NCBI RefSeq assembly: GCF_003443895.1
Contig: NZ_QQOA01000025.1
Coordinates: forward strand, 49,357 to 113,356
DNA length: 64,000 bases
Direction of reading: 5' to 3'
From: Paraburkholderia phosphatilytica
GTDB taxonomy: Bacteria; Pseudomonadota; Gammaproteobacteria; Burkholderiales; Burkholderiaceae
Shown here piece by piece: positions 9,001-17,210 of the stretch (position 1 is the first letter of the stretch; each line of letters begins with the position of its first letter). The notes beneath the pieces are model-generated. The model did no database searches, had not been told where the DNA came from, and saw only the letters and a program-made list of their open reading frames with translations. The position numbers and the translations under genes are program-made.

Positions 9001-9062
9001 TCACCGTGCGCCTGCCGGCTCGGGCGGTGCCGCAGCACAGCGGCAGCGGGTCGCTGCTCTGA
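6027..9062 (+). CDS. Six-PAS sensor histidine kinase (NarL-type, HisKA_3)
   Basis: A 1011-residue cytoplasmic kinase. Six PAS/PAC repeats run from about residue 30 to 780, several opening with a near-identical motif (FRxLxENxPDxIxRYDRxxRxxYANP), which suggests internal duplication. The HisKA_3 dimerisation domain carries EEERKRIAREIHDELGQ with the phospho-accepting histidine at residue 812. The ATPase domain follows with N-box ITQEALTNVMRHA and G-boxes DDGRGFDPG and FGLIGMKER. No membrane segment is seen, so it senses an internal ligand or redox cue. Kinases of this class phosphorylate LuxR/NarL-type regulators; none is next to it. The start is ATG 6027, although no strong ribosome binding site precedes it. 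Confidence 0.9.
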   Translation: MSENAPQGEDEHRQGSLRTGVRAPDPVAGRTELLHFALNRVHEAAFLADRTARFVYVNEEACRSLGYTQQELLQMTVVDVDVDFDFTRWDEVWSALKRVGSLTIESLHRRKDGSRFPVEINVSQFAFGGEEYNLALARDVTERRRAETLLRESERRYRQIFDNVSDVLFLASVDAGRRFPLIEINAACESAFGITRTEMIGRPVDEAMPAALAGTLHDAFVRCVAVEAAIEQELTLEVGGEPRYFHATLMPVRGGDGRIARIAGIARDTTGSVRTKALLVTQLELEAQFRRLAENTPDIICRYDRDCRLVYANSELVATLGKPLQDLLGRRPLDRMSAPGYADYQQALYTCLETGIEQQVELTLADLGHGTRHHHIRIIPERGPNRAVTGVLALGRDITERKRAEERLHASEQAFRAVVEHTPDYIARYDRDYRRIYANPALQRIVPPIPAVPLDPIQASESPVIEFAQYVEWLRQVIESGAEIVRETRFRDGRGEVRWGHVRLVPEFMTGGAVGSVLAICRDVDELKRSEERFRTLTENFPDFIARFDPACRHLYVNPLVANSFGMPQDAFVGKRLHEIQPVDQREQNAVLEEGIRRAVEEGQSNEVEASWEIDGQPHVFEIRHVPEKDSEGKVVSVLGIAHDITRLRTAETALRASEAAFRTLAENAPDIIVRYDREFRCVYANPEFERISGLEAGEAAGKTLMQLPVAPLNARRALRQKLRTVMESGVPEKIDLTWEHDGRLASWYVRAVPEYDAAGGIESVLTIWSDITDRMDAERRLRESYALLSELTSRRETAREEERKRIAREIHDELGQHLTALRMGVSTFGIEFGSGHPAIAARVQGMLGIADDTMKVVRNVITLLRPAVLDEGIVAALEWLTREFSRASQIACRLIVPSGEVELDDERATALFRITQEALTNVMRHAGAASACVALRERDAGYELEVRDDGRGFDPGEARRTSFGLIGMKERALMLGGEIDVHSSPGHGTQITVRLPARAVPQHSGSGSLL

Positions 9063-9107
9063 GCGGGCACGACCGCGCGGCGATCCGCGGCGGTCTTCCC
9101 CCGCGCT

Positions 9108-9371
9108 TTAATCTTCGCCGTAGTCGATTTCGCGGCGTTCGCGCCGCTCTTCGTTGCCGCGGCGCGCGCGCAGACGCCGACGCGACAACTGGGCGATCAC
9201 CTCGCCCGTGCTCGCGTCCGGCGGAATCTCGTTGCGGATCACGTTCGGCACCATCGGCAGGCCGAGGCGCTGTCTCCTCAATGCCTTGACGATCGCCGTG
9301 CGGCACTCCTGACCGTGGCAGTCCCATTCGTCGCGCAACTTGTGGCAGTAGCGGCATTTCTCCATCGGCAC
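9108..9371 (-). CDS. Small zinc-ribbon-like hypothetical protein
   Basis: An 87-residue protein with an N-terminal CRYCHKLRDEWDCHGQEC cluster, that is C-x2-C-x8-C-H-x3-C, likely to bind zinc. The middle has IRNEIPPDASTGEVIAQLSRRRLR, and the C-terminal third is highly charged and probably disordered. ATG 9365 (MEKCRYC) is an alternative start. No function can be assigned. It converges on the six-PAS kinase gene and diverges from the winged-helix regulator gene. Confidence 0.55.
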   Translation of the reverse strand: MPMEKCRYCHKLRDEWDCHGQECRTAIVKALRRQRLGLPMVPNVIRNEIPPDASTGEVIAQLSRRRLRARRGNEERRERREIDYGED

Positions 9372-9407
9372 AGTTTACCCGCAATCGGACGAGGCTTCCG
9401 GCCACGC

Positions 9408-9436
9408 GGCCGCTATCCGGCCGCTATCCGGCCGCT
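9408..9436. repeat. 11-base direct repeat, 2.6 copies
   Basis: The unit GGCCGCTATCC occurs at 9408-9418 and 9419-9429 with a partial third copy (GGCCGCT) at 9430-9436. It lies in the divergent promoter region between the small zinc protein and the winged-helix regulator. A spacing of one helical turn would suit a DNA-binding protein such as the adjacent regulator, but this is inference. Confidence 0.5.
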
Positions 9437-9541
9437 GTTCGACCCTTCCCCGGCGGGCGCTGCAGCAGGGCCGTCGCGCGACGAAAGATCAGGCGATTCG
9501 TCAGCGCGGCAACTATAGTCAATGGAGCCGACGGAGGGCAC

Positions 9542-11317
9542 ATGAACGCGAGACTCGTGAAGTTCGCGGACTGCGAGCTCGACATCGAACGCTACCAGCT
9601 GCGGCGCGCGGGCGAGGAGGTGCGCCTCGAGCGTCTGCCGATGGAGCTCTTGATCCTGCTCGCGTCGCGCGACGGCGAGCTGGTGTCGCGCGCCGACATG
9701 GTGCGGGCACTGTGGGGCGGCAACCTGTACCGCGACACCGAGAACGGCATCAACACGGCGGTGCGCAAGATCCGCGTCGCGCTCGGCGACGATCCGTCGA
9801 GTCCGCGCGTGCTGATCACGGTCAAGGGCAAGGGCTACCGGCTCGACGGCATCGAAGCGCCGTCGCGCGCATCGCCTGACGCGGCGGCGGACGCACCAGC
9901 GGGCGGACCTCCCGCGCGGCTGATGGTGCTGCCGTTCGCAAACGTCACCGGCGATGCCGCGCAGGACGACTTCTGCGACGCGCTCGCGAACGAAGCGTCG
10001 GCGACGCTCGGCATGCTGGGCCCCGAGCGGCTCGTGGTGATCGCCCGCACGACCGCAGCGCGCTATCGCGGCAGCAGCAAGAGCATCGCGGAGATCGCCC
10101 GCGAGCTGTCGCTCGACTACGTGCTCGAAGGCTCGCTCGCACGCGAGGGCGCGCGCAGCCGCATTCTCGCGACGCTCGTGCGCTGCGCGGACCAGACGCA
10201 GGTGTGGAGCCGCGTGCACGAACCGGTCGCGCAGGGCGCGCTCGACATCCTGAAAGAACTCGGCGCGGCGCTCGCCGCCGACATCACGCCGGCCATCGCG
10301 AAAGAGCGCGAAGCGTTGCTCGCGCGGCGCCTGCCGGTCGACCCCGCCGCGCACGACGCGTATCTGCGCGGCCGCTACTTCTGGTACCGGCGCGTGCATT
10401 TCGACGCGGGCTTCTGCGCGCACCACGCGTTGAGCGCGGAAGACTTCTTCCGCAGCCGCCGCTACTTCGATACCGCCGTCGAACGCGATCCGACCTATGC
10501 GCTCGGCTACTGCGGGCTGTCGAACTACTACGGCTCGACGGTCGTGCATGGCTGCTTCGCGCCGGACGAGGGCTGGCCGATCGCGCGCGCGATGGCCGAG
10601 CGCGCGCTCGAACTCGATCCCGCGCTGCCGGAGGCGCATCACGCGATGGCCGCCGTGCACTACTTCTACGACTGGGACTGGCGCCGCGCCGAGGCCGGGT
10701 TTCGCGAGGCGCTGCGGCTCAATCCAAGCCATCCCGAGTCGCACCGGCTGTATGCGCGCCTCCTGCTCGGCATCGGCCGCGATTCAGAGGGTTATGCCGC
10801 GATGGCGCGCGCCGAGAAGATCGATCCGTACGGTTTTCAGGGCTCGCGCGCGTTCGGTCTCGTGCTCGCAGGCAAGCACGAGGACATCGTCCGGGAGTAT
10901 TTTTCGCCCGGTCACCGCGAGCAGTCGCCGCTCGTCTATCAACTGCTGGCGATCGCGTTCGAGGTGCGAGGTCTCTTCGAGGCGGCGACGGAATCCACCG
11001 TCGAGGCGCTGACGGGCTGCGCCGAAGCGATCGCCGCGGCTACCGTGCGAAGCCGCTGGGAAGCGGGCGGCTACGATGCGGTGCTGCAGGGACATCTCGA
11101 CGACCTGCGCGCGCGCCAGCGCAGCGGCTACACGTCGCCGCTGCTGCTGGCCGAGACTTTCGCGCGGCTCTCCGCGCCCGACGAGATGTTCCACTGGCTC
11201 GAGCGCGCGCTCGCGGAACGCAGCTCGCGCCTCGTCGAACTGCGCACGAATCCGTGGTTCGAGCGCTACCGGACCACCGGAAAATTTCGCGCGATCGTCA
11301 AACAGATCGTGCAGTGA
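9542..11317 (+). CDS. Winged-helix regulator with TolB-like and TPR domains
   Basis: A 591-residue protein preceded by GGAGGGCAC. Residues 1-105 form an OmpR/PhoB-type winged helix (LPMELLILLASRDGELVSR, KIRVALGDDPSS, VKGKGYRL) without a receiver domain, as in CadC-like regulators. Residues about 125-235 resemble the FlgO/TolB-type domain found in many such proteins (RLMVLPFANVTGD, LDYVLEGSLAREGARSRI). The rest is TPR-like, for example AERALELDPALPEAHHAMA and EALRLNPSHPESHRLYARL. No transmembrane helix is evident, unlike CadC. It presumably binds DNA in response to a partner bound by the TPR region; the target is unknown. Confidence 0.8.
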   Translation: MNARLVKFADCELDIERYQLRRAGEEVRLERLPMELLILLASRDGELVSRADMVRALWGGNLYRDTENGINTAVRKIRVALGDDPSSPRVLITVKGKGYRLDGIEAPSRASPDAAADAPAGGPPARLMVLPFANVTGDAAQDDFCDALANEASATLGMLGPERLVVIARTTAARYRGSSKSIAEIARELSLDYVLEGSLAREGARSRILATLVRCADQTQVWSRVHEPVAQGALDILKELGAALAADITPAIAKEREALLARRLPVDPAAHDAYLRGRYFWYRRVHFDAGFCAHHALSAEDFFRSRRYFDTAVERDPTYALGYCGLSNYYGSTVVHGCFAPDEGWPIARAMAERALELDPALPEAHHAMAAVHYFYDWDWRRAEAGFREALRLNPSHPESHRLYARLLLGIGRDSEGYAAMARAEKIDPYGFQGSRAFGLVLAGKHEDIVREYFSPGHREQSPLVYQLLAIAFEVRGLFEAATESTVEALTGCAEAIAAATVRSRWEAGGYDAVLQGHLDDLRARQRSGYTSPLLLAETFARLSAPDEMFHWLERALAERSSRLVELRTNPWFERYRTTGKFRAIVKQIVQ

Positions 11318-11404
11318 GCGAAGACGCGGATGCGGCGCGACGTCGACACGCGTCCACGCCTCGCCGTCATGCCCGCCGCTGTGCCCCGTCCCGTCGCGCG
11401 CGGA

Positions 11405-11653
11405 TCAGTTGCCGTGATAGAGATCCCGTTGCAGCTTCTCGATCTGCCCGGATTGCTGTGCGCGCAAAAAGTCCTGATTGACCTGCTCGCGCGTCAACGC
11501 CTGGTTCGCGCCGGTCTGCATGCCCGGCATCACGCCGCCCGTATCCTGCGCCGGCTGTTCGGTCTGGTTCGTGGCCGTCGTCGCGTCGTCCGCCCACGCG
11601 CCGACCGCGATGCAGGCGGCCGCGCAGGCCACCACGATTCGAAGGGTGTTCAT
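11405..11653 (-). CDS. DUF4148-type small exported protein
   Basis: An 82-residue protein with a signal peptide (MNTLRIVVACAAACIAVGAWA) and the C-terminal motif LTREQVNQDFLRAQQSGQIE common in DUF4148 proteins of Burkholderia. The start at 11653 was chosen because GGAGG lies seven bases upstream; an in-frame ATG at 11668 lacks this spacing. Function is unknown; it is probably periplasmic. Confidence 0.75.
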   Translation of the reverse strand: MNTLRIVVACAAACIAVGAWADDATTATNQTEQPAQDTGGVMPGMQTGANQALTREQVNQDFLRAQQSGQIEKLQRDLYHGN

Positions 11654-11790
11654 GTCCGATTCCTCCATGGCTGTGTACCGAGGGCGCCAGCGATGCGCTG
11701 GCGGCCCGGCGATGCGGCACGGGCCGATCGCGTGAGCCCATGTTCGGTCCGCGCGGCGCGCGCCACCATGGAGAGGAGGTGGAGAAATGC

Positions 11791-14352
11791 TTAAGTCTGG
11801 ACGGTGCCGGCGGGCAGCGTGGCCGCCTTGCTGCCCGCGCGCGTGAAGCCGAGCCTCCAGCTGCCGCGGCCGGTGCGTTTCACTTCGTAGAGCTTGTCGT
11901 CGGCGGTGCCGAGCAATGCATCGGCAGTGAACACGCTGCCCTGGTCAAGCGCCATGCCAAGACTCAGCGACACGCTGATCTCGCCGCCATCCCAGGGCAC
12001 GGGCTTGCGTCCCACCGCGCAGATCTGCGCGGCGATCGCGCCCGCGGACGCTTCGTCGCGCAGCCGCGGAAACAGGATCGCGAACTCGTCGCCGCCGAGC
12101 CGCGCGATCACGTCGCTGCCGCGCGTGACCTCGCGCAGCCGTGCGGCGATCGTCTGCAGCACGGCGTCGCCGGCGGCATGGCCGTAGGTGTCGTTGATCT
12201 GCTTGAAGTGGTCGATATCGATATAGCACGCGCCCAGCAGCGCGCCGTGCCGGCGCCGTTCGAGCAGCGCATCTTCGGCCTTGCGCGCGAACGCGGTGCG
12301 GTTGAAGAGCTGCGTGAGACCATCGCGCATCGCAGCTTCTTCGAGCGCCACCGCCTTCAGATACTGCGTGGTGATGTCGTTGACGATCACGTGGAAGCCG
12401 TCGACACGCCCGTCGCTGCCGCGCCGCGGCAGGTAGTGCGACTCGATGCGCAGCTCGCCGTGCGGCGTCGCGAGCGGCTGGTTCCAGGCCACCGCGTGCC
12501 CGGCGAGCGCCTGTTCCAGATACGGCTTCGCGAGCGCGTAGCCCGCGTCGCCAAGCACGTCGAAGAGCGAGCGGCCGATCACCTGCGAAGGTTCGAGCCC
12601 GAGCATCGTGCCGAACGCCGCGTTCGCGTAGCGACAGGTTTCGCCGCTGTCGACGAACGCGACGAGCGACGGGATCGCGTCCGTGACGGTGCGCAGCTGC
12701 GCTTCGCTCTGCCGCAGCGCGTCGCTGGCCGCGCGTTGCGCGACCACGAGCGGGCGGATCCGCGCAAGCAGGAACAGCGTGCCCACCGTGACGCCCGCGA
12801 AGATCGACACGAGCGCGATCAGGAGCGCGCGCTGCACGGGCGCGAGATACGCTTCCGCGCGCACCTTGAAGGTCGCGGCGAGACCGGTGCTGCCGACCGG
12901 CGCGTAAGCCGCGACCACGTCTTCGTGCCAGACGTCGCGGCGATGCACGGCGCCGGTCTGGCCGGCGAACGCGAGCAGCGAGAAGATCGGCCGCGCCGAC
13001 GTGCTGTCGAGCGCGCGGTTGTGCGGCACTTCACCGGCGCGGGTCGGAAAGCAGCGCAGCATGCCGGCTTCGGCGCCGCACAGGAAGAAGTGCTCGGCGT
13101 CCTCGTTGCCGTGCGACACGTTCACCGCATCCATCACCGGCAGAAGCTGCTGCGTTTCCAGCACGAGATGGCCGTCGACGCCGGACGCCGCAGCCGGTGC
13201 TGTCAGTACGACGTCCTGACGCTGGCGGTACAGATACGCGCCGTCCCACAGCAGCCACGCCGTGCGCGCGCCGCCCGGGTCCTGCGGGATGAGCCGCACC
13301 ACCTGCGCGGGCACGCCCTGCCAGTTTCCCGCCGATGCGAGCACGTGGTGTTCGCCGTCTTCGAGCCGGATCGCGCTGAAGCCGCCTTCGCCGATGTACG
13401 CGTCGAGCGCGAGCGACGCGCAGCGCGCGCGGTCGGCCGCGCAGGCGATCACGCCGGGATGCCGCGCGAGCTTGTTCGAGAACGCGCGCGTGCGCGCTTC
13501 CGTCGACGTGAGCAGCGACGACAGGATGCGCGCGCGCTCCGTCACGTCGCGCAGCGTGTCGCGGCGCATCTCGTGCTCTTCGCTGCGCACGAACATCGTC
13601 GCGACCGCGACGCCCACCGCGAGGCTCGCGCCCGCGAGCACGAGCGCGGAGATCACGCCGATGCGCGCGTCGGGCCGCTCGCCGAGCACCGACATGCCCG
13701 GGCGGCGTCCAGCCCAGATGCACCACAGCGTGATCCCGCCCAGCACGAAGCCGACCCCGTTCAGCGGCGCGACCACGAGCAGATCGCCCCACGCCCACAG
13801 GCTGCCGATGCCCATCGCCTGGCCGAACAGGCCCAGCACGCCGGTCGCGACCACGCCATAGGTCGACGCGCGCACGGCGACGCTGTCGCGCGTGCCGTCG
13901 AACGCGCTCGTGTAGTAGAGCGCGGAACCGGCAAACAGGAAGCCGACCGCGGTGAGCGCGGCCGCCGGATACTGCTGGCTCGACGGATCCGCGAGCAGGC
14001 GGTCCACGTAGCGCGCGTCGAGATGAAAGCCGATGCGCTGGAACCACTCCCACAGCACCGTGATGCCGAGCGCGACGAGGAGGCCGGGCACCGCGAACAT
14101 CGGACGCGCGCGGGGCCGGCGGCGGTGCGCTTCCGCGACAAGCGTCGCGCCGAACGCGGCAAAGCACAGCGCGTTGAGCGGCAGCACGCGCGAGGTCGCT
14201 TCGACGAGCCCCGCGCGATGCAGCACCGCGACCGCCAGCTCGAACGCGGCGACGAGCGTCAGCAGCAGCGCGCCGCTCTGGCACGTGAACGCATGTGCGG
14301 CGAAGCGGCGGACGCGTCGAATGAGGCTGCGCTGGCGTACCACGTCAGACAT
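11791..14352 (-). CDS. Membrane diguanylate cyclase, PAS-GGDEF
   Basis: An 853-residue protein. About seven N-terminal hydrophobic segments (residues 20-240) form a MASE-like membrane module. A periplasmic sensor region spans about 270-500, then another membrane helix (ALLIALVSIFAGVTVGTLFLL), a PAS domain at about 560-680 and a GGDEF domain. The catalytic motif is intact (RLGGDEFAIL), and an RxxD inhibitory site (RGSD) lies exactly five residues before it. It should therefore make c-di-GMP from GTP and be product-inhibited. It lies 42 bases downstream of a CHASE3 protein with a degenerate GGDEF domain in the same direction, so the two are probably co-transcribed. Confidence 0.9.
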   Translation of the reverse strand: MSDVVRQRSLIRRVRRFAAHAFTCQSGALLLTLVAAFELAVAVLHRAGLVEATSRVLPLNALCFAAFGATLVAEAHRRRPRARPMFAVPGLLVALGITVLWEWFQRIGFHLDARYVDRLLADPSSQQYPAAALTAVGFLFAGSALYYTSAFDGTRDSVAVRASTYGVVATGVLGLFGQAMGIGSLWAWGDLLVVAPLNGVGFVLGGITLWCIWAGRRPGMSVLGERPDARIGVISALVLAGASLAVGVAVATMFVRSEEHEMRRDTLRDVTERARILSSLLTSTEARTRAFSNKLARHPGVIACAADRARCASLALDAYIGEGGFSAIRLEDGEHHVLASAGNWQGVPAQVVRLIPQDPGGARTAWLLWDGAYLYRQRQDVVLTAPAAASGVDGHLVLETQQLLPVMDAVNVSHGNEDAEHFFLCGAEAGMLRCFPTRAGEVPHNRALDSTSARPIFSLLAFAGQTGAVHRRDVWHEDVVAAYAPVGSTGLAATFKVRAEAYLAPVQRALLIALVSIFAGVTVGTLFLLARIRPLVVAQRAASDALRQSEAQLRTVTDAIPSLVAFVDSGETCRYANAAFGTMLGLEPSQVIGRSLFDVLGDAGYALAKPYLEQALAGHAVAWNQPLATPHGELRIESHYLPRRGSDGRVDGFHVIVNDITTQYLKAVALEEAAMRDGLTQLFNRTAFARKAEDALLERRRHGALLGACYIDIDHFKQINDTYGHAAGDAVLQTIAARLREVTRGSDVIARLGGDEFAILFPRLRDEASAGAIAAQICAVGRKPVPWDGGEISVSLSLGMALDQGSVFTADALLGTADDKLYEVKRTGRGSWRLGFTRAGSKAATLPAGTVQT

Positions 14353-14394
14353 CGCCCGATCCTGCGCTGCGGCGGCCGGCGCACGTGCAGCGCG

Positions 14395-15618
14395 TCATCG
14401 CGCGCCTCCCGCGCTGCGCGGCAGGTCCGCGACACGCGCCGCGCCATGCGGAACCGCCGACGGCAGCGGCGTACGCGTCTGGGCGGCGATCTGTGCGAGC
14501 GCATCGTCGAGCAGCGTGTCGAGCGACGCGCCGTCGAGCGGGTAGGATGCGCTGCCGGTCGTGATGGTCAGATCGACGTCGAGCCCTTCGATCACGCTCA
14601 CCGCGCGCCCGACGTCGCGCGCGAAGGCGGCCGCGGCGGTGCGCGCCCGCTCGCCGTCGACGCCCGTCAGCAGCACGCACAGCTGGGTGGCGTGCAGACG
14701 CGCGATCAGGTCCGGGCGCAACGCGCCAGCCTCGATGCGCGTGCCGACCGTGCGCAGGATCCGCGCGCCGGCCGCATGGCCCCACGCCGTATTCACGGAG
14801 CTCAAGCCGCCGCAGTCGAGCAGCACCAGCGAGAGCGGCGTGCCGTCGCGCGCCGCGAGTTCGGCGAGACGGCGGAAGCGCTCGTCGAGCATGCGGCGGT
14901 TCGCGAGCCCGGTTTCGGGGTCGGTGAACGCAAGTTCGCGCAGTTGCGCCTGCTGCGCGCCCGCGCGGCCGATCTCCGCGCCGATCGCGTTCTTCGTGCG
15001 ATACAGCAGTGTTGCGATCATCGCGACGAGCGCGATCAGTCCGGCCCACAGCAGCAGCGCCCAGCGCGACAGCGCGGCCTGGCGCGCGTCCAGCAGCCCG
15101 TACTCCTCGGTCTCGAAGTCGCGCAGGATATTGCGCGCGGTCATCCGGTCTTCGAGATAGCCGTTCTGCGACACGTACTCGCGGGCGGCCTGCGGATTGC
15201 CCGCCGCCATGCTCTCGTGCACGGCGTCCATGCGGGCGCGCAGGCGCGCCATCGCGCCGCCGAGCGCCTGCAGCCGGGCGACCTGGCGCGGATTGTCGGC
15301 GGTCAGGTCAAGCAGCTGGTCGCGCAGCCGTTCCGATTTTTCGTAGGCGCTGTCCGCTTCGTTGTGGGCGGCGTCCGGGTCGTGGGCGAGGGTGCCGAAG
15401 GTCGGGATGCCGTACGCGTAGCGCAGCGTGGCCGAGTCGCGCACCAGCATCGCCGCGCGCATTTCGGCCTCGACGCGTAGCACTTCGTACGAGTGCCGGA
15501 CCCAGTCGGATTCCGACTGCTGCATCGACGCGCCAATGCCCGCGCCCGCGATCAGCACGGCGCCGAGGAGCGCGCTGACGCGTAGCCGGCGTTTGAGAAG
15601 CGGTTCGATCGTATGCAT
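14395..15618 (-). CDS. CHASE3-like sensor with degenerate GGDEF domain
   Basis: A 407-residue protein with a transmembrane segment at about 13-32, a helical periplasmic domain resembling CHASE3 (about 35-185), a second membrane helix (LLLWAGLIALVAMIATLLY), and a GGDEF-fold domain from about 230. The fold is recognisable from FTDPETGLANRRMLDERF, but the active-site loop reads RLHATQLCVLL instead of GGDEF, and the preceding residues (LRPD) do not form an RxxD site. It should be neither a cyclase nor a classical c-di-GMP receptor. It may dimerise with or regulate the intact cyclase encoded next in the operon. Confidence 0.85.
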   Translation of the reverse strand: MHTIEPLLKRRLRVSALLGAVLIAGAGIGASMQQSESDWVRHSYEVLRVEAEMRAAMLVRDSATLRYAYGIPTFGTLAHDPDAAHNEADSAYEKSERLRDQLLDLTADNPRQVARLQALGGAMARLRARMDAVHESMAAGNPQAAREYVSQNGYLEDRMTARNILRDFETEEYGLLDARQAALSRWALLLWAGLIALVAMIATLLYRTKNAIGAEIGRAGAQQAQLRELAFTDPETGLANRRMLDERFRRLAELAARDGTPLSLVLLDCGGLSSVNTAWGHAAGARILRTVGTRIEAGALRPDLIARLHATQLCVLLTGVDGERARTAAAAFARDVGRAVSVIEGLDVDLTITTGSASYPLDGASLDTLLDDALAQIAAQTRTPLPSAVPHGAARVADLPRSAGGAR

Positions 15619-15886
15619 GGTGTCGGACAGTCAACGTCTGCCGGTTCGCGGGAGGGGCGCGAAGCGGCCGGGTTCGGGCCGGCCGGCGGCGCGATGCGCG
15701 AGCCGGTCTGTGGCGTGGATACGCATTTTGCGCATCCTGACCGGAAGGATAGCCGCGGCGCGCCCGGTCCGATCGGCGGAACTGGAGGGGAAAAGCGCCC
15801 GAGTTCGACGCTCGGTGGCGCTCGGTGGCCGGGCGCTGGGCAGGGGACGGGCGTGGAGAAGCGCAGCTCGGCGCGCAGGAGCGCCC

Positions 15887-15968
15887 TCAGGTCACCCTTC
15901 AGGTCGCCTCTCAGGTCACCTCTCAGGTCACCTCTCAGGTCACCTCTCAGGTCACCTCTCAGGTAGCC
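15887..15968. repeat. 12-base tandem repeat, about 6.8 copies
   Basis: The unit TCAGGTCACCTC is repeated head to tail, with the first two copies slightly diverged (TCAGGTCACCCT, TCAGGTCGCCTC), four exact copies from 15911 to 15958, and a last partial unit ending in TCAGGTAGCC. It lies 105 bases before the start of the periplasmic-binding-protein gene and between divergent transcription units. Copy-number variation could affect expression of the sensor pair downstream. It has no spacers, so it is not CRISPR. Confidence 0.9.
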
Positions 15969-16073
15969 CGATTGTCAGTGTAATTGCGCCGCGCTATGCT
16001 GCGCGCAACGGTCGACCGGCGCCCCCGCGGCGTCGCGCGCCGGGCGCATCGACCCCTTCTCCCTCACCCCACC

Positions 16074-17210
16074 ATGAACCGACGACAGATGCTGGCTGGC
16101 TGCATGAGCGGCGTCCTGGGCGCGGGCTTAGGGCTCGCCGCGTCGCCGTCGGCATGGGCCGCACCGGACCGCGGCGACACGCCGGCGCGGATCGTGTTCC
16201 TGAACCCGGGCGAGGAGACCGAGCGCGGCACGGGCCAGCACTGGCAGCTCGTGTCGCGGTTCATGACGGCCACCGCCGAACGCTTCGGCATGCAGCTCGA
16301 GGTGCTGTACGCGGAGCGCGACCATCTGCTGATGCTGCGCCAGGCCGAAAGCGTCGCCGCGCGCAGCGACCCGCCGGACTACGTGGTGATCGTCAACGAG
16401 AAGATGGCGGCCGCGCAGATGCTGCGCACGCTGTCGCGATCGCCTGCGAAGGTGCTGCTGATCCACAACGACCTGACCGACGCGCAGCGCGCCGCCACCG
16501 GCAACGAGCGCGGCGCGATCGCGAACTGGATCGGCACGATCACCGCCGACGCAGCGCGCGGCAGCTTCCGGCTGATGGACTACCTGTGCCGCGTGAACGG
16601 CGACGGCCCCGCGCGCGTGATCGGCATCACCGGCGACCCGATCACGCCGGTTTCGAAGGAACGCGCGCAAGGCGTCGCGGAAGCGCTAGCGCGCCGGCCG
16701 CAGGACCGTATCGAGCAGCTCGTGTACGGCGACTGGAGCTTCGCCGACGGCCGCGAAAAAGCGCTCGTGCTGCTCGCGCGCTATCCGGACGCCAACATCG
16801 TGTGGGCTGCCAACGATACGATGACGCTCGGCGCGCTCGCCGCCGTCGAGGCGAAGCATGCGCCGGCAATCGTCGGCGGCCTCGGCGCACTGCCCGAAGC
16901 GGTGGCGACCGTCATCAGCGGCAAGCTCGCGGCGATCGTCGCCGGCGACCAGTTCATCGGCGCGTGTGCGATGGTCGTGCTCTACGACTACCACCACGGT
17001 GTCGATTTCGCCGACGTGGGCGGCCCGCGTCTGAAGCTCGACTACCTGAAGGTGCTGTACGGCGAGAACGCGGCGCGCTACTACGAGATCGCGTTCAAGC
17101 GCCGCAACGCGCCGGATTTCAGCGGCTATTCGCGCTACCGGCTGCGCCGCGCCGGCCAGTACGACTTCGATCTGCAGCCGCTGCTGAACCGCGCGGCGAA
17201 GGCGGCATGA
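16074..17210 (+). CDS. Periplasmic sugar-type binding protein, kinase partner
   Basis: A 378-residue protein of the periplasmic binding protein type I fold used for sugars and autoinducers. The start at 16074 gives a twin-arginine-like signal (MNRRQMLAGCMSGVLGAG) ending in SAWA. Inside, IVFLNPGEETERGTGQHW, DYVVIVNEKMAAAQML and ANIVWAANDTMTLGALAAVE fit the two-lobed fold. No ABC permease or ATPase is adjacent. Instead its stop overlaps the start of a histidine kinase gene (ATGA), which strongly suggests that the protein presents its ligand to the kinase. The ligand cannot be told from sequence. Confidence 0.85.
   Translation: MNRRQMLAGCMSGVLGAGLGLAASPSAWAAPDRGDTPARIVFLNPGEETERGTGQHWQLVSRFMTATAERFGMQLEVLYAERDHLLMLRQAESVAARSDPPDYVVIVNEKMAAAQMLRTLSRSPAKVLLIHNDLTDAQRAATGNERGAIANWIGTITADAARGSFRLMDYLCRVNGDGPARVIGITGDPITPVSKERAQGVAEALARRPQDRIEQLVYGDWSFADGREKALVLLARYPDANIVWAANDTMTLGALAAVEAKHAPAIVGGLGALPEAVATVISGKLAAIVAGDQFIGACAMVVLYDYHHGVDFADVGGPRLKLDYLKVLYGENAARYYEIAFKRRNAPDFSGYSRYRLRRAGQYDFDLQPLLNRAAKAA

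Noticed and set aside
11740..15480. A 1246-codon open frame on the plus strand opposite the two GGDEF genes
   Set aside because: It mirrors the third-position GC bias of the leftward genes, is Arg/Ala/His-rich with no recognisable domain, and both leftward genes have clear families.
15887..15968. Possible CRISPR array
   Set aside because: Units are directly adjacent with no unique spacers and no cas genes are present.
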